Assembly: GCA_025462885.1 (NCBI GenBank)
Contig: JAOAPN010000014.1
Coordinates: forward strand, 62,001 to 126,000
DNA from: Acidobacteriaceae bacterium
Lineage (GTDB): Bacteria > Acidobacteriota > Terriglobia > Terriglobales > Acidobacteriaceae
Direction of reading: 5' to 3'
DNA: 64,000 nt
Positions within the stretch are counted from its first letter, which is position 1. The number at the start of each line of letters is the position of its first letter. A program made the translations under genes and the position numbers. This document shows, one piece after another, positions 34,915-43,206 of the stretch. A model generated the notes under the pieces. The model was not told where the DNA came from. It ran no database searches and saw nothing but the letters and a program-made list of their open reading frames with translations.

Positions 34915-35883
34915 TTAGAAGAGCAGGCGTCCTTTCGCGTCGAGCATCATGGCTCCGAGGAGCAGCGGGAGATAGATCACAGAGGCGCGGAGGAGGTCGC
35001 GAGCGTACTGACGGGCTTCGGGAGCGTCGGGGTCACGCAGGATTCTCGCGAAGCGAATGGTGTACCAGAGATAGCCGAGCGACAGGACCGCTGCGGCAAT
35101 AGCGTAGGGAGTGCCCGTGGTGTGAAGCGCGGTGGGCCAGAGGCTGACCGGAATCATCAGGACTGCGTAAAACAGCGACTGAACGACGGTGCTCAGAGCC
35201 GCATACCGGGTATCTCCCAGGGTGGGGGTAAGGCGGATTCCGGCGGCGGCATAGTCCTCGCGATACATCCAGCCGATGGCCATGAAGTGGGGGAACTGCC
35301 AGACGAACAGGATGGCAAAGAGAGCGACGCCCGGCCATTCGATGAGGCCGCGAGCGGCGGTCCAGCCGATCAGGGGGGGCAGTGCTCCGGGAAAGGCCCC
35401 GATGAAGGTGTTGAGATTGGTGACGCGCTTGAGCGGGGTATAGATGGCGACGTAGCCGATTGCGGTCAGGAGGGTAAGGGTTCCGGTCAGGAGATTCGTG
35501 ACCAGGGCAAGATAGAGCGAGCCGAGGAAGATGGTGGCGAAGCCGACGGTGAGTCCATGCACGAGGGAGATGCGGCCGGCGGCCATCGGACGGTCTGCGG
35601 TGCGGCGCATAAGGCGGTCGGTCTTACGCTCCAGTGCCTGGTTGAGGGCGCTAGAACCGCAGGTCACAATGGTGATTCCGAAGAGAGCCTGGACGAGTCC
35701 AGCGTGGAAGGGGCTGATGCCGCTGCGGAGCGAGCCGAGGTAAAAGCCTGCTCCGGCGGTAATGATGACCATCGTAGAGACGCGCAGCTTGAAGAGCGTG
35801 ATGTAGTCGCCGAGGAGCGAATGGCTGGCTGCTGCCGGGGCCGCCGGGGCGATGACGTGCTCGGTTGTCGCGGAGGTGGCCAC
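34915..35883 (-). CDS. ctaB: Protohaem IX farnesyltransferase
   Basis: UbiA-superfamily membrane prenyltransferase of 322 residues that makes haem O from haem B and farnesyl diphosphate. The aspartate-rich prenyl motif is NQALERKTDRLMRRTADRP (about 85-104), and the FIGAFPGALPPLIGW and DYAAAGIRLTP stretches are haem O synthase signatures. About nine membrane segments are visible. ATG 35883 begins MATSATTEHV. DUF420 follows without a gap, supporting a role in cytochrome oxidase maturation. No cox genes flank it here. Confidence 0.92.
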   Translation of the reverse strand: MATSATTEHVIAPAAPAAASHSLLGDYITLFKLRVSTMVIITAGAGFYLGSLRSGISPFHAGLVQALFGITIVTCGSSALNQALERKTDRLMRRTADRPMAAGRISLVHGLTVGFATIFLGSLYLALVTNLLTGTLTLLTAIGYVAIYTPLKRVTNLNTFIGAFPGALPPLIGWTAARGLIEWPGVALFAILFVWQFPHFMAIGWMYREDYAAAGIRLTPTLGDTRYAALSTVVQSLFYAVLMIPVSLWPTALHTTGTPYAIAAAVLSLGYLWYTIRFARILRDPDAPEARQYARDLLRASVIYLPLLLGAMMLDAKGRLLF

Positions 35884-36153
35884 GTTTCTAGGATAACGCG
35901 TTTACGGGGCGACGGTTTCGAAAGAGAGAGGACGGCCTCCCAGGTGATGGATGTGGAGCAAGGGACGGAGAATCAGGACGCTTTGGGGCTGACTTTTTTG
36001 TGGAGAAAAGAAGGTTGACTTTGATATACGACCAAAGTAGTCTGCATTTAGAAGCCGGTGATTTGGGAGACTTTTGGCGAAGCGCCCGGGTCACTGGAGA
36101 GAACGACGACAGGGAACGCACTCCGGTGCGGATTCCGACAACGAGGGATGACG

Positions 36154-36777
36154 ATGAGTGATGTGAAGAAGTTCAGGATTCAGCGTGCGCTGGGGCTGGA
36201 GCTGCCCGGCTTGGGTAAGGTTGGAGCGCTCGACAAGCGGAACTATCCACCGGGACAACATGGCAAGCTGCGGAAGGCGAAGATCTCGCAGTATGGAGCG
36301 CAGTTGCGCGAGAAGCAGAAGCTGATCTTCCACTATGGGATCCGGGAAGAGCAGTTGCGGCGGTTTGTGCGGAATGCGCGGAGCCTGCAGCCTTCGAACT
36401 GGATCGATGCGCTGGTGGGTCTGCTGGAGCGGCGGCTGGATAACATCGTCTTCCGGCTGGGCTTTGCGAAGAGTATCTCGGCGGCGCGGCAGTTGGTGTC
36501 GCACGGACACATCCTGGTGAACGGGCGGCGGGTGACGATCGGGTCGATGGTGCTGCGTCCGGGTGAGGTGGTGCAGTTGACGGAGCGGGCGGACCAGTTG
36601 GAGGCGACGCAGGTTGCGCGTCAGTCGCCGCGACTGCCGATGCCTTCGTTCCTGCAGTTCCAGAACGCGGAGACGACAGACCGGGGCATTCTGCTGATGA
36701 TTCCGGATTCGAGCCATATTCCGTTCGAGTTCAACAAGAACCAGGTGGCCGAGTACTACGCGAAGCGGGGCGTCTAA
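36154..36777 (+). CDS. rpsD: 30S ribosomal protein S4 (cysteine-free paralogue)
   Basis: A 207-residue S4 protein that nucleates 16S rRNA folding and binds rRNA. RNYPPGQHG (about 31-39), EKQKLIFHYGIREEQLRRFV and the S4 RNA-binding domain ERRLDNIVFRLGFAKSISAARQLVSHG are all present. The N-terminal region (SDVKKFRIQRALGLELPGLGK) has no cysteines, unlike zinc-containing S4. ATG 36154 is preferred over 36148 since GAGG lies seven bases upstream. It is isolated, not beside rpsK/rpsM/rpoA, so it may be a second S4 copy used under zinc limitation. Confidence 0.92.
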   Translation: MSDVKKFRIQRALGLELPGLGKVGALDKRNYPPGQHGKLRKAKISQYGAQLREKQKLIFHYGIREEQLRRFVRNARSLQPSNWIDALVGLLERRLDNIVFRLGFAKSISAARQLVSHGHILVNGRRVTIGSMVLRPGEVVQLTERADQLEATQVARQSPRLPMPSFLQFQNAETTDRGILLMIPDSSHIPFEFNKNQVAEYYAKRGV

Positions 36778-36840
36778 GGCTTTGCTCCAGGTGCGACGGT
36801 GGCGGGGGCAGTGACGGTTTCAGCGAAACAGGGAGACGCG

Positions 36841-37086
36841 ATGAGCGATATCGATGTGATTCTGGCGAACTATCCGGGTCTGGGACAGGTTCGGCTATGC
36901 GGATGCAATACGGTTCATTTGAGCATTGGGCCGATGACGCTGAACCTGGCGCCGGAGGCGTTCGCGCAGGCGGCGACGCTGATGCGTAAGGCGATGGAAC
37001 AACTGTCCGAGGTGCTGGACGCCCAGAAGACGGAGCTGGAGGCGGTCGCTGCGTTGCAGCAGCCGGTCAGTCGTCTGACGCACTGA
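36841..37086 (+). CDS. Small conserved-looking unknown protein
   Basis: An 81-residue protein starting MSDIDVILANYPGLGQ, with a GGGAG five bases upstream. The N-terminal half contains a CGC pair (RLCGCNTVHLSIGP), and the C-terminal half is a long amphipathic helix (AFAQAATLMRKAMEQLSEVLDAQKT). I do not recognise a family. It lies 63 bp after the S4 gene, so it may be co-transcribed with it. The CxC and the helix suggest a small metal or partner-binding protein, which is inference. Confidence 0.6.
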   Translation: MSDIDVILANYPGLGQVRLCGCNTVHLSIGPMTLNLAPEAFAQAATLMRKAMEQLSEVLDAQKTELEAVAALQQPVSRLTH

Positions 37087-37148
37087 GTTTGGCCGTTCTG
37101 TGCCGCGGATCGCGAGAGCCGCCTTCGCATCTTGCGGTACATTCGTGA

Positions 37149-37170
37149 ATACATTCAGTTCTGAATGTAT
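37149..37170. promoter_or_regulatory. 10-bp-arm palindrome before NAD(P)-binding protein gene
   Basis: ATACATTCAG (37149-37158), TT, CTGAATGTAT (37161-37170), a perfect inverted repeat 23 bp before the ATG at 37194. The shape fits TetR- or GntR-type operators. No regulator gene is adjacent. Confidence 0.5.
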
Positions 37171-37193
37171 GGGCGGTGCGAGCGGTGAAACCG

Positions 37194-37871
37194 ATGCAAG
37201 TTTTGATCTTTGGTGCGTCTGGAATGGTCGGGCAGGGAGTTCTGCGGGAGTGCGTGCGGGACGCTGCTGTGGGCGATGTGTTGTGCGTAGGGCGGAGCGC
37301 TCTGCCTGTGATCGGAGGCAAGGTGCAGGAGCTGGTCTGTCGCGATCTGTTCGATCTGACAGCGGTCGAAGAGCAGCTTGTGGGATTCGACGCCTGCTTC
37401 TTCTGCCTCGGCGTTTCGTCGGCTGGAATGAGTGAGCCGGACTATCGGCGGCTGACGTATGACCTGACGTTGAGCATCGCGCGGACGCTGGTGCGGCTGA
37501 ATCCGGAGATGGTCTTTGAGTATGTCTCCGGTGCGAGCACGGATAGCACCGAAAAGGGCCGGACGATGTGGGCGCGGGTGAAGGGGCAGACGGAGAATGC
37601 GCTGCTCGGACTTGGCTTCAAGGGCGCGTATATGTTTCGGCCGGGGATGATTCAGCCTCTGGACGGCATCCAGTCGAAGACGAAGTCGTATCGGATCCTC
37701 TATTCGGCGATTGGGCCTTTGCTGCCGTTGCTGAAGCGGCTGTTCCCGAAGTATGTGACGTCGACGCAGGAGGTAGGGCGAGCGATGCTTGCGGTTGCCA
37801 GGAATGGGTACGGAAAGCCGCTGATTGAAGCGGACGAGATCGGGCGGATCGCAGCGGGGCATCCGGGTTGA
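37194..37871 (+). CDS. Atypical SDR / NAD(P)-binding protein
   Basis: A 225-residue Rossmann protein. FGASGMVGQGVLRECV is an atypical (a)SDR nucleotide motif near the N-terminus, and YVSGASTDS with WARVKGQTE keeps a Ser and a W-x2-VKGQTE segment where many atypical SDRs have their catalytic lysine. It resembles uncharacterised oxidoreductases near YbjT/Fub-type groups; the substrate is unknown. ATG 37194 is used; an in-frame GTG at 37176 is possible. Its stop overlaps the start of the FUSC gene by four bases (TTGA), so the pair is translationally coupled. Confidence 0.72.
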   Translation: MQVLIFGASGMVGQGVLRECVRDAAVGDVLCVGRSALPVIGGKVQELVCRDLFDLTAVEEQLVGFDACFFCLGVSSAGMSEPDYRRLTYDLTLSIARTLVRLNPEMVFEYVSGASTDSTEKGRTMWARVKGQTENALLGLGFKGAYMFRPGMIQPLDGIQSKTKSYRILYSAIGPLLPLLKRLFPKYVTSTQEVGRAMLAVARNGYGKPLIEADEIGRIAAGHPG

Positions 37872-38344
37872 AGGTGCGCTGGCAGGATGTGAACTGGAAG
37901 CACGGGGTGAAGACTGCGCTGGCCGCAGGCCTCTGCCTGGTGTTGGCGCGGATGCTGAAGCTGTATCAGCCGTATTGGGCCTGCGTGTCGACGATCGTGG
38001 TGATGCAGTCGGAGACTGCGGCCACCATCACGGCTTCGCGAGACAGGGTGGTGGGAACTGCGGTGGGCGCGTTGGTGGGCTGGGGGGCGGCGTATCTGTG
38101 GAAGGGAAATTTCCTGGCGTATGCACTCGCGGTGCTGGTCTGCATGGTGGTGCCGGAACTGATCGGGTTGAAGGGCGCAGGAAGGCTTGCCGGGGTTGCG
38201 GCAACGATCATTCTGTTGGTGCCGACTTCTTTTTCGTACGGCGCGGTGGCGCGGGACAGATTCCTGGAAGTCAGCTTCGGGATCGTGGTGGCGCTGGTGG
38301 TCTCACATGTCTTGTGGCGTCATACGACGGTGGCTAAGACTTGA
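37868..38344 (+). CDS. FUSC-family membrane protein
   Basis: A 158-residue protein with the fusaric-acid-resistance/aromatic acid exporter-like membrane domain: GVKTALAAGLCLVLARML, YWACVSTIVVMQSETAATITASRDRVVGTAVGALVGW and two more helices. Many FUSC members export aromatic acids with partner proteins; this one has only the membrane half, so the substrate is not assigned. The TTG start overlaps the preceding stop. It converges with the serine hydrolase gene across 4 bp. Confidence 0.78.
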   Translation: MKVRWQDVNWKHGVKTALAAGLCLVLARMLKLYQPYWACVSTIVVMQSETAATITASRDRVVGTAVGALVGWGAAYLWKGNFLAYALAVLVCMVVPELIGLKGAGRLAGVAATIILLVPTSFSYGAVARDRFLEVSFGIVVALVVSHVLWRHTTVAKT

Positions 38345-38348
38345 AGTT

Positions 38349-39566
38349 CTAAGGCTGCTTGCGAGCAGCTTCGATATAGGTAGAGGTGTAGCCTTCCCAT
38401 TCCCAGGGCGTGACGGTGTCGCCCAGCAGGTGTTCGAAGAGAGGGCGAAAGGCGAGCTCGCCGTTGTCGCTGTTGGTCAGAATGATCATGCAGGTCTGGC
38501 GGCGTTCGAAGCAGAGAAGGTAGTTCTGGGCGCCGTCGCCGTGGCCTTCTTTGAAGAAGGCGGGGCCGTAGGGTGTGCGGGTGAGCAGACCCCAGCCAAC
38601 TCCATAGGCAAGGCCGGTGGAGGCGGCTTCGGTGCCTTCGGGTTCATTCGCGGCGAGTGGAAATTGGTGCAGTCCGTGGATCGCGTAGTACGGGGCAAAC
38701 ATGGCTTTGCGGGTGGAAGGCTTCAGGATCGCGTCGCTAAACAGGGCGGTCAGGAAGTGCGCCAGATCTTCGACGCTGGTCGTCATGGAACCGGCGGCGC
38801 GGGCAGGGAAGCGTTTGGTCTGGGCGTGAAATTTTTCGTCGCCATCGAAGCGGTCGGCTACATTGGCGGCGAACTCTTTACGGTAGATCAGGCCGGTCTG
38901 GGTTATGCCGAGCGGAGCAAAGATCGCGGCCTGCATGAGTTCGTCCATCGGTTTACGGAATTGCTGTTCAATGACGAACTGCACCAGGTTGATGCCTTCG
39001 CCGGAGTAGAGGAACTGCGTACCCGGCTTGAAGTGGAGATGCATCTTCTTGTCGGGCTCGATGGAAGCGAAGTTCTGCAGCCCCGAGGTATGACTGAGCA
39101 GCATACGTGGAGTGATGCTGGGCCACGCAGGATCGTTCACGATATCCGAGGCGGTGTCTTTGTAGGGAGCGTAGGCATCGAGCGGCTGGGGGAGTTGTTT
39201 GGCAACGGGGGTGTCGAGGTTGAACTGATGGTGCTCGACGAGCTGCATGACGTAGGTGCTGAAGACGCTCTTGGTAATAGAGGCCGCCCATGTAGTCGTC
39301 TCGGTCGTCATGGGGAGATCCGGGTTGCGGGAGCGAAGGCCGTAGGCGTAGGACCAGGTAAGGTGGCCGTCGTTGAGGATGGCGATCTGGGCACCGGTGA
39401 CGTGGGCCTCGGTGAGGGTCTTCTGGGCGAAGGTATCGGCTTCTGCGGAGGTGAGGGTGGTGTTGTCGAGGCGGCGGATGGTGGGGGCAGTTTTTTGAGC
39501 AGCGGCAGTTTGAGACAGGCCAGAAGGCAAGGTGAGGAGCGCGGCGAGGTGAAGGAGGAACTTCAT
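38349..39566 (-). CDS. Exported serine hydrolase (beta-lactamase/class C-like)
   Basis: A 405-residue protein with a signal peptide (FLLHLAALLTLPSGLSQTAAAQ). The beta-lactamase-like active site S-x2-K is in WAASITKSVFS (Ser near residue 95), and YSGEGINLVQ gives the Tyr-x-Asn-type second motif. Members of this family include D-aminopeptidases, esterases and penicillin-recognition proteins. It probably acts on peptides or esters in the periplasm. Antibiotic resistance is not implied. Last gene before the short unknown gene at 39715. Confidence 0.87.
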   Translation of the reverse strand: MKFLLHLAALLTLPSGLSQTAAAQKTAPTIRRLDNTTLTSAEADTFAQKTLTEAHVTGAQIAILNDGHLTWSYAYGLRSRNPDLPMTTETTTWAASITKSVFSTYVMQLVEHHQFNLDTPVAKQLPQPLDAYAPYKDTASDIVNDPAWPSITPRMLLSHTSGLQNFASIEPDKKMHLHFKPGTQFLYSGEGINLVQFVIEQQFRKPMDELMQAAIFAPLGITQTGLIYRKEFAANVADRFDGDEKFHAQTKRFPARAAGSMTTSVEDLAHFLTALFSDAILKPSTRKAMFAPYYAIHGLHQFPLAANEPEGTEAASTGLAYGVGWGLLTRTPYGPAFFKEGHGDGAQNYLLCFERRQTCMIILTNSDNGELAFRPLFEHLLGDTVTPWEWEGYTSTYIEAARKQP

Positions 39567-39714
39567 GGTGGGAATGATACGGCCTCGGCACGTAACCAGT
39601 TCCCACTAGCTTTGAAAGCTGGGAGAGTTACAGCGCAGCGCAGACTGCCCGCAGGGGCATCGATGAGAAAGCGCCTACGGGCAGGGTGAATCAGGAGTTA
39701 TTTGTATCGCTCGG

Positions 39715-39918
39715 TTAGACGGCTTTGCGCTGGAAGGTGGTCTTCTTGGTGTTGGCAAAAGAGTCTTTCGCCTTGAACGATGATGCGGATGCTCCAGGAG
39801 GCGGCTTTGCGCCGCTCTTGACTTGGTCGGCTTTTTCGCGAGCCGACTGCAGTTTTTGCGCCTTACGGCTCAGTCCGCCAATCTTGATTGCGCCTGCTTT
39901 AGGAATGAAATCACTCAT
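39715..39918 (-). CDS. Small lysine-rich unknown protein
   Basis: A 67-residue basic protein (MSDFIPKAGAIKIGGLSRK ... SREKADQVKSG-like middle ... KTTFQRKAV) with no membrane segment. An AGAGG lies eight bases before the ATG at 39918, which supports translation. The composition (many Lys, Ser, Ala, Pro) suggests an unstructured nucleic-acid-associated or export-related protein, but nothing more can be said. It sits between the serine hydrolase and polX genes, both also on the minus strand. Confidence 0.5.
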   Translation of the reverse strand: MSDFIPKAGAIKIGGLSRKAQKLQSAREKADQVKSGAKPPPGASASSFKAKDSFANTKKTTFQRKAV

Positions 39919-40048
39919 ACAGAAATCCTCTCATGCCCGGAAGATATTGGTCCGAGCAGGCCTTGGGCCGAGTCTTGATTGTAACGTTCCTCCGCGTGGC
40001 CGAACAGATTCACCTACTCCTATCGTTCAAAGGCGCGGTGGTATTTGT

Positions 40049-41815
40049 TCACGGCTTCGGTCGCAGGTTGGCCAGCATGACTTCGGCACTGGCTTCTGTG
40101 TTCAGCAGATCGGCGGGTGTGAGCCACGCGCGGCGCAGTTGGGTGATGCCGTAGGACATGATGTCGAGCTCTTCGGTGGAGTGGGCGTCGGTGTTGACGA
40201 CGATCTTGCAGCCGTGCTGTTTGGCGAGGCGCAGGTGGAGATCGTTGAGGTCGGCGCGGGCGGGGTTGGCGTTGTGCTCGACGGCTACGCCGAGTTCTGC
40301 TGAGCGGCGGAGAATGACGTTCATGTTGAGCGCAATGGGTTCGCGCTTCAGCAGGATGCGGCCGGTGGGATGGCCGAGGATGCGGACGTGTGGATTTTCG
40401 AGCGCGCGGAGGACGCGGTTGGTGGTCTCTTCCATGGACTGATCGAAGCGCGAGTGGATGCTGGCGACGACGATGTCCATCTGGGCGAGCGTCTCGTCTT
40501 CGAGGTCGAGGGTTCCGTCGGCGAGGATGTCGACTTCGATGCCGGGGAAGACGGTGATGCGGCCTTCGTACTCCTGCTGAAGTTCGGCGTTGACCTCGCG
40601 GATGCGCTTGATGTGGGCGACGGCGCGCGCGTCGTCGAGGCCGCCGGTCATGGCGAGAGCCTTGGAGTGGTCGGTGATCGCGATGTAGCGAAGTCCATGG
40701 GCGAGAGCTGTCTCGGCCATCTGGCGGATGGTGTCGCGGCCGTCCGAGGCGTTGGTATGCATGTGCAGGTCGCCGCGGATATCGCTCAGCGTGATGAGTT
40801 GAGGCAGGGTGTGGGCAGCAGCGGCTTCGAGCTCGCCGGAGTTCTCGCGGAGCTCCGGGGGGATGTAGTCGAGGTCCAGAGCGCGGTAGATTTCCTCTTC
40901 ACTTGCGGCGGCGACGATGGTGTTGTCTTCGAGCCGCAGGAGAGCGTACTCGGAGAGCGTCAGGCCGCGCTTGATGGCGCGCTGCCGGAGCGCGACGTTG
41001 TGGTGCTTGGAGCCGGTGAAGTATTGGAGCGCGGCTCCGTAGCTGGCGCGGGGGAGCAGGCGGACGTCAACCTGGAGGTTGTTGCGGAGGGTGAAGGAGA
41101 CCTTGTTGGCGCCCCGTGCGAGCAGCTTATCGATCAAGGGGAGCGTGGCTACGTGCTCCACCGCGGCGGAGACGACCTCCGGCTCGCAGGCGGGACCGGT
41201 GACCAGGAGATCGAGGTCGCCGACAGTCTCGCGGCCGCGTCGCAGGGAGCCTGCGGGAGTGATCGTTTCAATGCCGGGAAATGCAGCGATGAGCGCGGAG
41301 ATCTTTTCTGCGTAGTCGCGGGCGGCGTCGATACGGAAGCGGCCAGAGTTCTTGCGGTGGTCTTCGATGCCCTTGAGGAGCTTGGTGGCGAACTTCGTGC
41401 CCATGCGAGGAAGCTTTTCGAGGTGGCCTGCCTTGGCCGCAGCTTCGAGTGCATCGATATCGCAGACCTGCAGGGCGGACCAGACGAGAGCGACGGTCTT
41501 CGGCCCCATGCCAGGGAGGCGAAGGAGTTCGAGCATGGTTGGCTTGTATTTGGTGAGAAGCTCTTCGCGCAGCGGCATGGTTCCGGTGGCGACGAGGTCC
41601 CGGATATTGGCGGCCATGCCTTTCCCGATGCCGGGAATGGCGAGCAGGAGCTTGGGGTCAGCGTCGGGAGCGGCGAGGGTGCTGAGCTGCGTCGTCTGCT
41701 GCTCGACGGCTTCCGCAGCGCGCCGGTACGAGCGGATGCGAAACGGATCGGCAGCATCGATTTCGAGGAGGGAAGCAGTTTCGTCCAGAAGACGAGCGAT
41801 AGTGATGTTGTCCAT
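40049..41815 (-). CDS. polX: PolX-type DNA polymerase with PHP domain
   Basis: A 588-residue family X DNA polymerase with an N-terminal helix-hairpin-helix and Pol-beta-type nucleotidyltransferase part (RLPGMGPKTVAL, GSLRRGRETVGDLDLLVTGP) and a C-terminal PHP exonuclease domain (RGDLHMHTNASDG, ITDHSKAL, PGIEVDILADG, VVNTDAHS). These enzymes fill gaps in base-excision repair, and the PHP part gives 3'-5' exonuclease. Domain order and length match bacterial PolX. The start MDNITIARLLDETA is the family N-terminus. Confidence 0.93.
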   Translation of the reverse strand: MDNITIARLLDETASLLEIDAADPFRIRSYRRAAEAVEQQTTQLSTLAAPDADPKLLLAIPGIGKGMAANIRDLVATGTMPLREELLTKYKPTMLELLRLPGMGPKTVALVWSALQVCDIDALEAAAKAGHLEKLPRMGTKFATKLLKGIEDHRKNSGRFRIDAARDYAEKISALIAAFPGIETITPAGSLRRGRETVGDLDLLVTGPACEPEVVSAAVEHVATLPLIDKLLARGANKVSFTLRNNLQVDVRLLPRASYGAALQYFTGSKHHNVALRQRAIKRGLTLSEYALLRLEDNTIVAAASEEEIYRALDLDYIPPELRENSGELEAAAAHTLPQLITLSDIRGDLHMHTNASDGRDTIRQMAETALAHGLRYIAITDHSKALAMTGGLDDARAVAHIKRIREVNAELQQEYEGRITVFPGIEVDILADGTLDLEDETLAQMDIVVASIHSRFDQSMEETTNRVLRALENPHVRILGHPTGRILLKREPIALNMNVILRRSAELGVAVEHNANPARADLNDLHLRLAKQHGCKIVVNTDAHSTEELDIMSYGITQLRRAWLTPADLLNTEASAEVMLANLRPKP

Positions 41816-42001
41816 AGAAAAAATGAGCCAGGCCGAATGCGTTGGGCCTGGCTCCAGTATGCCTTATCAGGGGATAGCAAAATTATGGGTTAGCAAAAGC
41901 TCCGCAATGGATGTGGTCGCGCCATGCAGAGGTGCTCGAACGCTGTAGCAAGACAGTCGAGGCAGGAAAACTAAATGTAGTTATTTGAAATTGTTTTGTT
42001 G

Positions 42002-42220
42002 CTAAATAGCCTCTTTGAGGCGGCTCACCTGGTCGGCCTGGGGACCTTTGCTCCCCTGGATTACGTCAAACTCTACCTCGTCGCCTTCTTTGAGGGTTTT
42101 ATAGCCATCAAGCTGGATGGAACTGTAATGCACGAAGACATCGGCACCGTCCTCGCGCCCCAGGAAACCATAGCCCTTCGCATTGTTGAACCATTTCACG
42201 GTGCCTTTGTACTGCGCCAT
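42002..42220 (-). CDS. cspA: Cold-shock protein
   Basis: A 72-residue CSD-fold RNA chaperone. RNP1 is [11 protein letters not shown] and RNP2 is DVFVHYSSI, both complete. ATG 42220 gives [13 protein letters not shown], the usual CspA start, with AAGGAG nine bases upstream; the frame is open eight codons earlier. The 212 bp between this start and the Nudix gene may be a long 5' leader of the type used in cold induction. Confidence 0.95.
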   Translation of the reverse strand: MAQYKGTVKWFNNAKGYGFLGREDGADVFVHYSSIQLDGYKTLKEGDEVEFDVIQGSKGPQADQVSRLKEAI

Positions 42221-42432
42221 GTGCTCTTTCTCCTTACTTGCCACGCATCCGCTTCGCTATCAGTCGCGAATGTCTATGTGGTGTGAGACGGAGAGATAGC
42301 TTTGGGTTGCCTGATCAAAGTGCCGGACAATAAAGTGCCGTAGCTCTTGCGGGATGGAGCGGAAAAGGATACCCGCCGCGGAGATGTTTTTTCCTTGTTG
42401 CAGGCAAAGTTTTCGAGCATCCGAGTGCGGCT

Positions 42433-43047
42433 TTAGAGGCGTCCGGCGCGGCGGGCGGCATCGTAGAGCGAGATGCCGATCAGGGTTTTACCGTCGTGGA
42501 TCTTATTGTCGGCGATAAGAGCTAGCGCCTGGGAGAGGGGAACGCGCTGGATCTCGATGTGCTCGTCGGCCTCCGGCTGGGCGGTGCCTTCGCGGATGTC
42601 GCGGGCGAGGTAGATCTGCATCCATTCGCCCAGAAAGCCTGGGCTGGCGAAGTATTTGGTGAGGAGCGTCCATTTTTTGGCGCGGAAGCCGGTCTCTTCG
42701 ATCATTTCGCGCTTGGCGGCGGCCAGCGGAGCCTCGTTGGGTTCGATGCGGCCGGCGGGGAGCTCCAGCAGGAACTGTCCGGCGGCGTGGCGGTACTGGC
42801 GCTCAAGGATGATGTCGGGGTCTTTGGGGTTCTTCGACTCATCCACTGCCAGGATGACGACGGAGCCGTTGTGCCGAATGACGTCGCGGGTGTTGATGTT
42901 GCCGCCCGGTTCTTCGACTTTATCGGTGAAAACGGAGAAGACTTTGCCCTTGTAGGCGAGTTTGGACGAGATAAGGCGGGCCTTTTTGGCCTTGGGAGAG
43001 AGTTTGGCTGGGGTGGCGGGGCGCGGGGTATTTTTTGAGGCGGCCAT
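42433..43047 (-). CDS. Nudix hydrolase (NudF/ADP-ribose pyrophosphatase-like)
   Basis: A 204-residue Nudix protein. The Nudix box is complete: GRIEPNEAPLAAAKREMIEETGF (Gly-x5-Glu-x7-Arg-Glu-x2-Glu-Glu-x-Gly; about 100-122). The layout resembles ADP-ribose or sugar-nucleotide pyrophosphatases, which hydrolyse NDP-X in the cytoplasm. The N-terminal basic stretch (PATPAKLSPKAKKAR) is lineage-specific. It is divergent from bshC; a palindrome lies between them. Confidence 0.88.
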   Translation of the reverse strand: MAASKNTPRPATPAKLSPKAKKARLISSKLAYKGKVFSVFTDKVEEPGGNINTRDVIRHNGSVVILAVDESKNPKDPDIILERQYRHAAGQFLLELPAGRIEPNEAPLAAAKREMIEETGFRAKKWTLLTKYFASPGFLGEWMQIYLARDIREGTAQPEADEHIEIQRVPLSQALALIADNKIHDGKTLIGISLYDAARRAGRL

Positions 43048-43093
43048 GCAGCTACGGTATCATCCTGCATCTAGGGTGCGGTGCGGGGCATCC

Positions 43094-43111
43094 TATCCGT
43101 TGTAACGGATA
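43094..43111. promoter_or_regulatory. 8-bp-arm palindrome between Nudix and bshC genes
   Basis: TATCCGTT (43094-43101), GT, AACGGATA (43104-43111). It lies 47 bp upstream of the Nudix start and 95 bp upstream of bshC, in the shared gap. A divergent operator is plausible; no regulator is adjacent. Confidence 0.45.
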
Positions 43112-43206
43112 TAAGCTGGGAGTGCTCTTACAATTGCCGCGGCTGTCCAGCGGGTTGGGAAGAGTCTGTATAACGGGTTTTCCAGGCCCGGGAGTGAGTG
43201 GCTGCG

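Noticed and set aside
34351..36018. 555-codon open frame antisense to DUF420 and ctaB
   Set aside because: Composition-driven shadow frame over two well-identified genes; no ribosome binding site and low-complexity translation.
38187..39689. 500-codon open frame antisense to the serine hydrolase
   Set aside because: Shadow of a gene with a signal peptide and catalytic motifs; the antisense product has no recognisable domain.
40370..41893. 507-codon open frame antisense to polX
   Set aside because: Overlaps a complete PolX gene; acidic low-complexity product typical of antisense GC-rich frames.
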